Assembly: GCF_041725775.1 (NCBI RefSeq)
Contig: NZ_JBEUEL010000055.1
Coordinates: 1-8,653, forward strand
Length of the DNA: 8,653 bases
Origin: Pueribacillus sp041725775
Lineage (GTDB): Bacteria > Bacillota > Bacilli > Bacillales > UBA6769
Direction: 5' to 3'
Each line of letters starts with the position of its first letter. Positions within the stretch are counted from its first letter, which is position 1. The position numbers and the translations under genes were made by a program. Below are positions 1 to 6,888 of this stretch, one piece after another. The notes beneath the pieces are model-generated. The model saw nothing but the letters and a program-made list of their open reading frames with translations. It searched no databases and had not been told where the DNA came from.

Positions 1-124
1 GATTTGCCGCCGACTTCCTTCAGGCTCCACCTCACGGTGGACACCCTTGTCTTAAGCTAATCGCTACTACTGCCTTCACGATTCAGGACTGTAACCTTAT
101 AGAATATGTGCATGCCTCGCACAC
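1..124 (-). mobile_element. 5' end of a group IIC (bacterial class C) intron, partial
   Basis: Read on the minus strand, the sequence starting at position 124 begins GTGTGCG, which fits the group II 5' consensus GUGYG. It then continues with blocks I recognise from domain I of the Oceanobacillus iheyensis group IIC intron: GTGAAGGCAGTAGTAGC, AAGACAAGGGTGTCC and CTGAAGGAAGTCGGCGGCAAA, in the same order and at nearly the same spacing. A short stem TGTGC/GCACA sits at the very 5' end. The element runs off the left edge, so whether it carries a reverse transcriptase/maturase cannot be seen. Placement also fits class C, whose members insert just 3' of intrinsic terminator hairpins: here the hairpin ends at 129 and is separated from the intron by only TTTA. 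The class assignment rests on remembered sequence similarity plus this insertion context. The 5' boundary at 124 is well supported; GTGCG at 122 is a less likely alternative. Confidence 0.85.
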
Positions 125-128
125 TAAA

Positions 129-160
129 TAAACACTGCTAAAATCAATTAGCAGTGTTTA
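129..160 (-). terminator. Rho-independent terminator of the regulator gene, interrupted by the intron
   Basis: A perfect 13-bp stem (129-141 pairing with 148-160) with a 6-base loop AATCAA lies 10 bases past the regulator's stop codon. On the minus strand only TTTA follows the stem before the group IIC intron begins, so the original U-tract has probably been displaced to the far side of the intron. On the plus strand the stem is followed by an AT-rich stretch with a run of Ts (167-172), so weak bidirectional activity is possible. Confidence 0.85.
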
Positions 161-170
161 TAAATATTTT

Positions 171-2090
171 TTAGTTTATTTGTTCCATACTCCTTAATTT
201 TCGCCATAGAGTACTGCGGCTCATACCAAGAATTTCAGCCGCTTTTTGTTTGTTACCATTCGTTTGTTTTAATACTTCGTTAATTTGCTGAATTTCAGTT
301 TCTTTCATCACACTATGAAAAGATTTATCACTAGGTACATCTTCTGAAATTAATAAATAATTTTCTTCAAGCGCTTCTTCAAGATTTTCTAATATCGCAG
401 ATTTTGAAGCGTTAGAAGGATCTTCTAAATAAGCAAACATTCTTTCAAGCGTATTTTCTAACTCGCGAATATTTCCGTGCCACTTATGATTTGATAATAA
501 CTTTACCATCTCTTTTAACGCTTTTTCAATATAGTTTAAAAAATGAGGATAATTTCTCTTTGTGAAAGATTTAACGATTTCACCCAAATCGTCCAATCTG
601 TTTTGTAATGGCGGTAAAAATAAATTAAGTACTGCAAGTCGGTAATATAAGTCTTTTCGAAATTCATTCGTCTTTACTTTTTCAATTAAATTGACGTTTG
701 TTGCTGAAATAACCCTCACGTTAATAGGAATAATCGTTGAACTTCCAACTGGCATTACGACTTGTTCTTGAAGTACCCGAAGTAGCTTCGCTTGCATACT
801 TAAAGGGAGTTCACCGATTTCATCTAAAAAAATTGTACCATTATGTGCTTGCTCGAAATATCCTGGTTTTCCCCCTTTTTTAGCACCTGTGAACGCTCCA
901 TCACTATATCCAAAAAATTCACTTTCCAATAAATTTTCAGGTACTGCAGCACAGTTGACAGCAATAAATGGTTTATCGACTCTCGCACTCTCATTATGGA
1001 TACTCTGCGCAAATAATTCCTTACCAGTTCCCGTTTCACCGAGTATTAATATATTTGAATCCGTACTCGCAAATTTTTTGGCCTTGCTTACTGTTTTTTT
1101 TATTTTTTCACTGTTCCCGATAATATGATCAAAACGATAAGGTGCAGCTATTTTTTTACTGTACATCGTTTGTCTAATTTTTGTTTCATTTTTTTGAAGT
1201 TCATCAACATCTGAAAGAATCGCAACCGTACCGTTAAAACGATGATTTACAACAATAGGAAAAGTGCTAATTAAAAACAGCTTTTTTTCGTAGGTAACGA
1301 CTTTATCTCTTATCTCTTTTTTACTAAGCAATATATCAGTCAATTCGCTCTTTTTAAAAAGATGGAGAATATGCGAGCCTTGAGGACTCTTGTAATTTTC
1401 TAACTCTAATAATGAAAGCGCTTTTTTATTTATGTTTGAAATTCTGCCTGCCTCACTAAGCGTGATCACCCCATCATTAAACTTTTGCAAAATATATTCT
1501 TCTTGTTTGAAGTTTTTTAATTCTTCAAACCTCGATTGGAGTATATTAAAAGCAATACCTACAGCTTGGGTTATACTTTCTTCTCCATACCATAAGATCC
1601 CATGCATTCCTCTGCTTTTCGCCAAACTTGTAATCAAACCTGAGCCTATAACGATTGACTGCCCTTCACTCTCTAACTTTGCTATCAATTTTTCCGCATG
1701 TTCTGTACTTTCATACACATATTGATTTATTTTTAAATTGAAGATCTTTTCCAATTCATCTTTTGCGTTCATCAAAAATTTTTTATTATAATTAATTACG
1801 TTTATTTCATATCCGTACTGTCTAGCTTTTCTTAATGCGTGAATAAAATCATTAATTTGCACCCGAACAGGTACCATTTGTCCACGCACATTTAACTCTT
1901 TAAATACTTTATAAATGGTTTGTCCACAGATTAATACATCATCATTCGTTATAAACGAAGGATTTCTTAAAATATCTTTTGACTCAATTTTTTGAATCAC
2001 TAAACCACTAAAATTCTTTTTTCTTTCTTCTAAAGCTTCTCTAACTAAACTTTCTAAAGGTGAAAATCCTGTAACAATGATTTTCGGCAT
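171..2090 (-). CDS. Sigma-54-dependent transcriptional activator with PrpR_N-type sensor, PAS and Fis-type HTH
   Basis: This is a 639-residue bacterial enhancer-binding protein. An N-terminal PrpR_N-like sensory domain (about residues 1-180) contains the typical DVLICG... and VPVRVQINDFIHAL blocks. A PAS-like segment follows (about 190-300). The AAA+ domain (about 320-550) has Walker A GETGTGKE (351-358), an intact GAFTGA loop that contacts sigma-54 (398-403), Walker B TIFLDE (419-424) and the sensor II motif GNIRELEN (539-546). The C-terminus holds a Fis-type helix-turn-helix (about 611-632). I chose the ATG at 2090 because GAGGTG lies 6 bases upstream; the in-frame GTG at 2099 is inside that Shine-Dalgarno. 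All activator motifs are intact, so it should drive a -24/-12 promoter. Being next to the catabolic operon, it probably activates that operon in response to a pathway compound. The ligand is unknown; PrpR itself responds to 2-methylcitrate, but no methylcitrate genes are present here. Confidence 0.93.
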   Translation of the reverse strand: MPKIIVTGFSPLESLVREALEERKKNFSGLVIQKIESKDILRNPSFITNDDVLICGQTIYKVFKELNVRGQMVPVRVQINDFIHALRKARQYGYEINVINYNKKFLMNAKDELEKIFNLKINQYVYESTEHAEKLIAKLESEGQSIVIGSGLITSLAKSRGMHGILWYGEESITQAVGIAFNILQSRFEELKNFKQEEYILQKFNDGVITLSEAGRISNINKKALSLLELENYKSPQGSHILHLFKKSELTDILLSKKEIRDKVVTYEKKLFLISTFPIVVNHRFNGTVAILSDVDELQKNETKIRQTMYSKKIAAPYRFDHIIGNSEKIKKTVSKAKKFASTDSNILILGETGTGKELFAQSIHNESARVDKPFIAVNCAAVPENLLESEFFGYSDGAFTGAKKGGKPGYFEQAHNGTIFLDEIGELPLSMQAKLLRVLQEQVVMPVGSSTIIPINVRVISATNVNLIEKVKTNEFRKDLYYRLAVLNLFLPPLQNRLDDLGEIVKSFTKRNYPHFLNYIEKALKEMVKLLSNHKWHGNIRELENTLERMFAYLEDPSNASKSAILENLEEALEENYLLISEDVPSDKSFHSVMKETEIQQINEVLKQTNGNKQKAAEILGMSRSTLWRKLRSMEQIN

Positions 2091-2096
2091 ACGATT

Positions 2097-2102
2097 CACC
2101 TC
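2097..2102 (-). promoter_or_regulatory. Ribosome binding site that sets the regulator start
   Basis: GAGGTG on the minus strand lies 6 bases before the ATG at 2090. The alternative GTG start at 2099 is part of this site and so is unlikely to be used. Confidence 0.7.
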
Positions 2103-2141
2103 ATTGAAAATAAAGGTCTTGATGGAACTGTATTTGTTTTT

Positions 2142-2170
2142 ATTCTATCATCGAAAATCCATATAAACAA
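2142..2170 (-). promoter_or_regulatory. Putative sigma-A promoter for the regulator
   Basis: On the minus strand, TTGTTT (2165-2170) and TAGAAT (2142-2147) are separated by exactly 17 bases. The -10 box matches 5 of 6 consensus bases and the -35 box matches the TTG core. The predicted transcript starts near 2135, about 45 bases before the regulator ATG. The region is very AT-rich, so chance matches are possible. Confidence 0.45.
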
Positions 2171-2200
2171 ATTATCATAATATAGTAACTTATATGAATA

Positions 2201-2244
2201 GCTGTACAAATAGCACCATTCTAATATTTTCACTACTGTACAGC
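2201..2244. repeat. Inverted repeat GCTGTACA ... TGTACAGC between the operon end and the regulator
   Basis: GCTGTACA (2201-2208) and its exact reverse complement (2237-2244) are separated by 28 bases. Allowing a small internal loop, the pairing extends by a further 3 bp (TAG/CTA). CTGTACA also occurs as a direct repeat 34 bases apart, because the core is itself nearly palindromic. No T-run follows on either strand, so it is not a standard terminator. It lies about 35-75 bases upstream of the putative regulator -35 box. It may be paired operator or enhancer sites (for the PrpR-like regulator itself or another factor), or a 3' stabilising hairpin of the operon mRNA. Confidence 0.5.
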
Positions 2245-2286
2245 AAAGTAATAAACACCTTCTATATTTCATTCAATTGAATTATT

Positions 2287-3234
2287 TTATGTTCCTGAAA
2301 ACCACCGTTCAGCATTTGTAACCATAATTGTCTGAATTTGTTCTTCAGTGATCCCTTCATTTTTTAAAGTTGGTATAATTTCGTCTAATAAAAATGTCAT
2401 CGACCATTTTGGATAGATTGCTTTTTTCAAAGATTCTGGTTTATAGCGGTCCGTTGTACAACAATAGTCTTGAGAAAGAAAAATCCGGTCCTCATAGCCT
2501 CTTTTCACAAGTTCTAGAACGACCTCATTTCTTTTTTCTGTCGATAGTAAGCGAGTCAAACCGTATCGATCCAAACCAGCATATGCTCCTCTATCTAAAA
2601 TTTTCAAAATGTAATTCACATCATCGGTATCACCACAATGTCCAATCAATACGTATTTAAGATCAACACCTTCTTCTTCAAAAATATCAAGCTGCATCAA
2701 TCCCGTTTCACTGGCTGGATGGGAATGTGTCATAATCGGAACACCCGTTTTGTGATGGGCTCTAGCGACCGCTCGAAGCACTTTTTCGACATCTGGTGTC
2801 AATCCTTGTGCATCCGTTGCACACTTCAAAAAACCTGCTTTAATTGACGTATTTTGGACCCCGTCCATAATATCTTTCACAAACTGTTCTGCCATATAAT
2901 CAGAGTCTTCCGCTTGAAATCGTGTAGGTAAGTAATGAAATGTAAAAACACCCGTAGCAGCAATAATTTGTACACCGGTTTCAACTGCCACTCTCTCGAT
3001 AAATCCTATATCACGACCAAGTCCATAAACAGTCGGATCACAAATCGTTTTGACCCCGCGTTCTTTTGCTACATTCACTTGCTTGATCGCCATTTGAAGT
3101 TCATGTTCCTCATCGTATAATCTTGGAAATTGAAAAGCAAGAGCTTCCGAACGTGTGCGGAGATGTTCATGGATTAATGTAAATCCTAAATCAGTACTAT
3201 CAATGTCACCAATAACCGAATGAACCTTAGTCAT
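2287..3234 (-). CDS. Phosphotriesterase-like lactonase (PLL), amidohydrolase superfamily
   Basis: This 315-residue binuclear metal hydrolase closely follows the Sulfolobus SsoPox/PLL-A pattern. With the ATG at 3234 as residue 1, all metal ligands fall at the SsoPox numbers: H22 and H24 (LIHEHLR), the carboxylated K137 (AGFLKCATD), H170 (THSHPA), H199 (IGHCGDTDD) and D256 (SQDYCC). GLDRYG carries the PLL arginine R223. PLLs hydrolyse lactones (N-acyl homoserine lactones and gamma/delta-lactones), with weak phosphotriesterase activity. Two binding-pocket positions differ from SsoPox as I recall it: F97 instead of Tyr and R263 instead of Trp, so the preferred lactone may be unusual. There is no signal peptide, so it is cytoplasmic. 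The start has AAAGGAG 8 bases upstream; the GTG at 3240 is too close to that site. As the last gene of the catabolic operon, it probably opens a pathway lactone rather than quenching quorum signals (inference). Confidence 0.92.
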   Translation of the reverse strand: MTKVHSVIGDIDSTDLGFTLIHEHLRTRSEALAFQFPRLYDEEHELQMAIKQVNVAKERGVKTICDPTVYGLGRDIGFIERVAVETGVQIIAATGVFTFHYLPTRFQAEDSDYMAEQFVKDIMDGVQNTSIKAGFLKCATDAQGLTPDVEKVLRAVARAHHKTGVPIMTHSHPASETGLMQLDIFEEEGVDLKYVLIGHCGDTDDVNYILKILDRGAYAGLDRYGLTRLLSTEKRNEVVLELVKRGYEDRIFLSQDYCCTTDRYKPESLKKAIYPKWSMTFLLDEIIPTLKNEGITEEQIQTIMVTNAERWFSGT

Positions 3235-3242
3235 AAACACCT

Positions 3243-3249
3243 CTCCTTT
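3243..3249 (-). promoter_or_regulatory. Ribosome binding site that sets the lactonase start
   Basis: AAAGGAG on the minus strand lies 8 bases before the ATG at 3234 and only 2 bases before the alternative GTG at 3240. This favours the ATG. Confidence 0.75.
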
Positions 3250-3267
3250 AAATTATTAAAAATACTA

Positions 3268-4689
3268 CTAGCTGAATTTTACGGAAACAAATTTCGTTTC
3301 CAAATATTCTTCTAGCCCCTGATATCCGCCTTCTTTACCTAGTCCACTTTCTTTAACTCCTCCAAATGGAGCTTGTACAACAAACGGAGCCGGATCGTTT
3401 ACACCAACCATTCCATATTCCAACTGCTCAGACATTCGATACATCCGTCCAAGATCATTTGTATAAAAGTAAGATACAAGACCGTATTCGGTATCATTCG
3501 CTTTCTCTACCACTTCCTCTTCTGAAGAAAACCGAATTAATGGTATAGCAGGTCCAAATGTTTCTTCTTTAACAATGATCATGTCTTCATTGACATCCGC
3601 TAGTACAGTTGGAGCATAGAAAATACCGTTTTTATATTCGCCATCTTCGAGTCTTGAACCGCCGCAAAGCACACTTGCTCCTTTACGAACTGCATCCGTT
3701 ACATGTTCATGAACTTTGGCAAGCCCGCTTTCACTTACCATTGCTCCAATATCATTCGATTCATCTAGTCCATTCCCAACTTTTAGTGATGAAACCTTTT
3801 TCTTTAAATGTTCAGCAAATTCATTGAAAATAGATTCATGGACATAAATTCTGTTTGGACACACGCATTGCTGACCTGTTGAAGCAAATTTACTTTTAAT
3901 GAGCCCTTCTACAGCGAGTTCAAGATCTGCATCATCAAACACAATAAATGGTGCATGCCCACCTAATTCCATTGAAACTTTCTTCACTGTATCCGCAGAT
4001 TGTCGTATTAGAATTTTCCCCACTTCTGTAGAACCAGTGAACGTGATTTTCCGCACATCGCGGCTTTCCATTAAAGCACTTGCAATTTCTTCTGGTTCTC
4101 CTAACAGTAAATTCACAACGCCTTTAGGTAACTTCACCTCATCAAAAACTTTAAATAGTTCCACAGCAGACATTGGTGCTTCAGGTGCTGGCTTTAAGAT
4201 AATTGTACATCCAGCTGCTAAAGCAGGTGCAAACTTTCGTGCTGCCATCGATAGGGGAAAATTCCAAGGAGTAATTGCTCCAACAACTCCAACAGGCTGT
4301 TTGATTGTCATAATGCGCTTCGATGGTTCTGACGATGGAATTGTATCTCCGTATACTCTCCGTGCTTCTTCTGCATACCAATGAAAGTAATCAATCGCAG
4401 ATTGAACCTCATATCTTGCATTGTGAATGGATTTTCCCATTTCTTTCGTAATCAGCTCAGCAAATTGTTCTTTTCTTTCTTCAATTTTGTCAGCAATTGC
4501 TTTTAAGTACGATGAACGTTCTGCTGCTGTTTTTTGTGACCAACTAACAAATGCTTTTTTAGCTACTTGAATAGCATTTTCTGCTTGCTGTTTATCTACT
4601 AGACATACTTCGCCTATTCGCTCACTTGTAGCTGGGTTGAATACTGTGAGTATGCTGTCAGTTTTTATCCATTTTCCGTCAATATACAT
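3268..4689 (-). CDS. NAD(P)-dependent aldehyde dehydrogenase, semialdehyde dehydrogenase (GabD-like) type
   Basis: This 473-residue protein is full length for the ALDH superfamily and oxidises an aldehyde to a carboxylate. Visible motifs are the oxyanion Asn N143 in ITPWNFP, the cofactor-binding K166 in LKPAPE, FTGSTEVG (217-224), the general base E241 in MELGGHAPF and the catalytic cysteine C275 in TGQQCVC. The wording around ELGG-APFIVFDDADL and ARRVYGD is that of the succinate/glutarate semialdehyde dehydrogenase branch. Of the two arginines that bind the substrate carboxylate in human SSADH, one appears kept (R151) and the other, six residues before the catalytic Cys, is alanine (A269). 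Succinate semialdehyde is therefore not assured. The start has AAAGGAG 9 bases upstream at 4699-4705. The lactonase starts 33 bases after its stop. The likely role is the last oxidation of an oxo-acid or aldehyde from the lactone-opening route. Cofactor choice cannot be read securely. Confidence 0.92.
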   Translation of the reverse strand: MYIDGKWIKTDSILTVFNPATSERIGEVCLVDKQQAENAIQVAKKAFVSWSQKTAAERSSYLKAIADKIEERKEQFAELITKEMGKSIHNARYEVQSAIDYFHWYAEEARRVYGDTIPSSEPSKRIMTIKQPVGVVGAITPWNFPLSMAARKFAPALAAGCTIILKPAPEAPMSAVELFKVFDEVKLPKGVVNLLLGEPEEIASALMESRDVRKITFTGSTEVGKILIRQSADTVKKVSMELGGHAPFIVFDDADLELAVEGLIKSKFASTGQQCVCPNRIYVHESIFNEFAEHLKKKVSSLKVGNGLDESNDIGAMVSESGLAKVHEHVTDAVRKGASVLCGGSRLEDGEYKNGIFYAPTVLADVNEDMIIVKEETFGPAIPLIRFSSEEEVVEKANDTEYGLVSYFYTNDLGRMYRMSEQLEYGMVGVNDPAPFVVQAPFGGVKESGLGKEGGYQGLEEYLETKFVSVKFS

Positions 4690-4710
4690 AAAAACGTTCT
4701 CCTTTACATC

Positions 4711-4747
4711 GATTTATACAATAAATCAAGCAGGTGATATCGCTTGA
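4711..4747. repeat. Two adjacent small dyads in the SDR-ALDH gap
   Basis: The 85-base gap between the SDR stop and the ALDH start holds a perfect 7-bp dyad GATTTAT-ACA-ATAAATC (4711-4727). It overlaps a second stem, TCAAGC (4726-4731) with GCTTGA (4742-4747), by two bases. They could be alternative RNA hairpins upstream of the ALDH ribosome binding site, an mRNA-processing site, or chance in AT-rich DNA. I see no convincing promoter here. Confidence 0.3.
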
Positions 4748-4774
4748 GAATTTTCGGATTTCAAACGGTTTCAT

Positions 4775-5524
4775 TTATCTCGCTGTATAACCACCATCGA
4801 TTGGCAAGGAAACACCTGTTATATAAGATGATTCATCAGAAGCTAAAAAAAGCACAGCATAAGCTACTTCTTCAGGCTTACCTAGACGATTGAGAGGTGT
4901 ATCATCAATTAATTGTTGACCTCTGCCACTGGCAAGAGAATCTTTTACCATTGGTGTTAAAATAATACCAGGGTGAACAGAATTAACACGAATATTATAT
5001 TTTGCAAACTCTACCGAGGCAGTTTTCGTCATAAGCGTCACTGCACCTTTTGAACTTTGATAAGCCGTTGAACGACCGCTTCCGACTAGTCCCCATATAG
5101 AAGAATTATTAATGATCGATCCTCCATTTTCATTTGATTTCATTAAGCTGACGACAGCTTGCATCCCTAGATAAACACTCTTTGCATTTACATCCATCAC
5201 ACGATGCCAAACCTCTTCTTCAAGTGTCTCAACAGTGCCGGGGCCTGGTATCCCAGCATTATTGACAAGTACATCTAGTTTCTTAAAATTCTTTTTAATT
5301 AATGTTATTGCCGTTTCCCAGTCACTTTTTTTTGAAACATCCATCTTAACGAAACAAGCGTTGCCACCATTCTGTTTAATCTCCTCTACAACTTCCTTTC
5401 CTTCATCGGAAATATCGGAAACAACGACGGTTGCTCCTTCCTTTGAAAATAATTGGGAAATCGCTTCTCCTTGTCCATTTGCTGCACCAGTTACTAATGC
5501 AACTTTACCTTCTAACCTACCCAT
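4775..5524 (-). CDS. Short-chain dehydrogenase/reductase, cyclic-alcohol dehydrogenase-like
   Basis: This 249-residue classical SDR catalyses NAD(P)-dependent oxidation of a secondary alcohol or the reverse ketone reduction. It has the cofactor motif TGAANGQG (12-19), an Asp after beta-2 (D37 in VVVSDI) that favours NAD(H), NNAG (88-91), catalytic N113, S142, Y155 and K159 (YQSSK), and the C-terminal DGGYTA typical of the family. The run SSIWGLVGSG, the NIRVNSVHPG block and the GGYTA end resemble cyclopentanol dehydrogenase CpnA as I remember it; that similarity is suggestive only. I chose the ATG at 5524 because GAGGTGG lies 9 bases upstream. A TTG 18 bases further up (5542) overlaps that ribosome binding site. 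It follows dctM by 36 bases, so it is probably co-transcribed with the transporter and may act on the imported compound or on a hydroxy intermediate. Confidence 0.9.
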   Translation of the reverse strand: MGRLEGKVALVTGAANGQGEAISQLFSKEGATVVVSDISDEGKEVVEEIKQNGGNACFVKMDVSKKSDWETAITLIKKNFKKLDVLVNNAGIPGPGTVETLEEEVWHRVMDVNAKSVYLGMQAVVSLMKSNENGGSIINNSSIWGLVGSGRSTAYQSSKGAVTLMTKTASVEFAKYNIRVNSVHPGIILTPMVKDSLASGRGQQLIDDTPLNRLGKPEEVAYAVLFLASDESSYITGVSLPIDGGYTAR

Positions 5525-5533
5525 ACGTTTTAT

Positions 5534-5540
5534 CCACCTC
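5534..5540 (-). promoter_or_regulatory. Ribosome binding site that sets the SDR start
   Basis: GAGGTGG on the minus strand is 9 bases before the ATG at 5524. It argues against the upstream TTG (5542), which would place this site inside the gene. Confidence 0.7.
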
Positions 5541-5560
5541 AATCTTGAGTAATCGTTTCG

Positions 5561-6874
5561 CTAACCACCGCGAACTGCATTTGGTAATAGTAATGCAATA
5601 TCAGGAAACGAATATAACAAACCTATTAATCCGATAATCGGAATGATAAAAATGAGAGTACCTTTAAAAATACTGATTAAATCTAACTCTTTTACAACTC
5701 CGTTTAATACAAAACAGTTCATTCCAATCGGAGGAGAAATTAACGCCATTTCAACTAATAGCACCATAATAACTCCAAACCAAATCAAATCGAAATTATG
5801 CATTTCCAATATTGGCAAGATTAATGGAATCGTTACTACGATCATTGCCATCGTATCCATAACTGCTCCTAAAATGATGTACATAATCACAATTAATACG
5901 AAAATCATTAAAGGAGAAAGGTCTTTTTCAAAAAGGAAATTCGCTAATTGATTTGGCAAACGAGTGATAGTGAGAACATAATTTAATATAAATGCCGAAA
6001 TGACAATTGCAAAAATAAAGCCTGTCGTTCTCACTGTACTAAAAATCGCTTGCGAAAACGTTTTAACTGTTAATTTTCTACGTGCTAATGCAATTATCGC
6101 TGCGCCTAATGCACCCACTCCAGCTGCTTCTGTTGCAGTAAAGAAACCAGCATAAATCCCCCCTATGACAATTGTAAAAAGGATCAGGATCCATACGCTT
6201 GATTTAAGAGAAGCAAACCTTTCTCTCCACGTTACGTTAAAATCTTCTGGAGGTGGCACTAAACTCGGTTTCACTAAAGCCACAACGTTAATCGTCAACA
6301 TAAAAAATATCGTTAATAAAATTCCTGGAACAATCCCAGCAATTAATAGTCTTCCAATTGACTCTTCGGTCATCACACCATATAAAATCATCATCGTGCT
6401 TGGTGGAATGAGAATACCAAGTGTACCACCTGCGGCAATGGAACCGCCTGTCAATACTTTACTGTATCCTGCCTGTAGCATTTCTTTAGACGCAATCGTT
6501 CCGATCGTTCCCGTCGTAGCCAAGCTTGAACCAGATGAAGCGGCAAACATCGCTGAGGAACCAATCGTAGCCAAGCCTAGACCACCTTTTAATTTTCCTA
6601 CCCACTTTCGAAACATCGCAAATAATTCTTCACTAAAGCCACAAGTATATAAAAATTGCCCCATTAGGACAAATAAAGGAATCGTCGTTAACGTGTACGA
6701 AAAGGTGTGTTCCCAAACAATCGAGTTCACTGTTGCTAACAGTACATCCCATCCGCGTAAATAGATAATTCCGATGGCTGCAGGAATTACCATTGAAACA
6801 GCAATCGGTACACGTGAAAACATTAAAATAAACATGGCAATGATCACTAATATACCTACCGTTGTAGCAGACAA
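5561..6874 (-). CDS. dctM: TRAP transporter large membrane subunit, DctM family
   Basis: This 437-residue polytopic membrane protein has about a dozen hydrophobic segments and is the cation-coupled transport subunit of a tripartite ATP-independent periplasmic-type transporter. DctM hallmarks are present: IPLFVLMG (65-72), AASSGSSLATTGTIG (111-125), GGTLGILIPPS (149-159), YAGFFTATEAAGVGA (241-255) and SPPIGMNCFVLNG (380-392). Its length is normal for the family. It starts with TTG at 6874; AGGGGGG lies 7 bases upstream and overlaps the dctQ stop region, leaving 12 bases between the genes and suggesting coupled translation. It works with DctQ (6887-7366) and the lipoprotein DctP (7451-8536). 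The gene symbol names the family only; the substrate need not be a C4-dicarboxylate. Confidence 0.95.
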   Translation of the reverse strand: MSATTVGILVIIAMFILMFSRVPIAVSMVIPAAIGIIYLRGWDVLLATVNSIVWEHTFSYTLTTIPLFVLMGQFLYTCGFSEELFAMFRKWVGKLKGGLGLATIGSSAMFAASSGSSLATTGTIGTIASKEMLQAGYSKVLTGGSIAAGGTLGILIPPSTMMILYGVMTEESIGRLLIAGIVPGILLTIFFMLTINVVALVKPSLVPPPEDFNVTWRERFASLKSSVWILILFTIVIGGIYAGFFTATEAAGVGALGAAIIALARRKLTVKTFSQAIFSTVRTTGFIFAIVISAFILNYVLTITRLPNQLANFLFEKDLSPLMIFVLIVIMYIILGAVMDTMAMIVVTIPLILPILEMHNFDLIWFGVIMVLLVEMALISPPIGMNCFVLNGVVKELDLISIFKGTLIFIIPIIGLIGLLYSFPDIALLLPNAVRGG

Positions 6875-6881
6875 CTTTCTT

Positions 6882-6888
6882 CCCCCCT
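6882..6888 (-). promoter_or_regulatory. Ribosome binding site supporting a TTG start of dctM
   Basis: AGGGGGG on the minus strand lies 7 bases before the TTG at 6874 and overlaps the TAG stop of dctQ. No ATG sits near this strong site, so the TTG is the likely start. Confidence 0.7.

Noticed and set aside
2203..2219. Possible sigma-54 -24/-12 element on the minus strand (TGGTGC...GTAC).
   Set aside because: The -24 GG is present but the -12 GC is replaced by AC and the TTG part is absent, so it fails the minimal GG-N10-GC rule.
2271..2282. Perfect palindrome ATTCAATTGAAT just past the lactonase stop.
   Set aside because: It has no loop, is purely AT-rich around a TTGAAT-like core, and has no T-tract, so it does not support a terminator or a named operator.
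3899..4384. A 161-codon plus-strand open frame inside the aldehyde dehydrogenase gene.
   Set aside because: It lies opposite conserved ALDH motifs, shows no known motif, and is best explained as a shadow frame.
4733..4766. A possible sigma-A promoter for the ALDH gene (TTGAAA with 17-base spacing to GATATC).
   Set aside because: The -10 box matches only 3 of 6 bases, and the gene fits operon transcription from upstream.
6165..6764. A 199-codon plus-strand open frame inside dctM.
   Set aside because: It is exactly antisense to a gene with clear DctM motifs, has no recognisable domain and no supporting ribosome binding site context; long antisense frames are common opposite hydrophobic genes.
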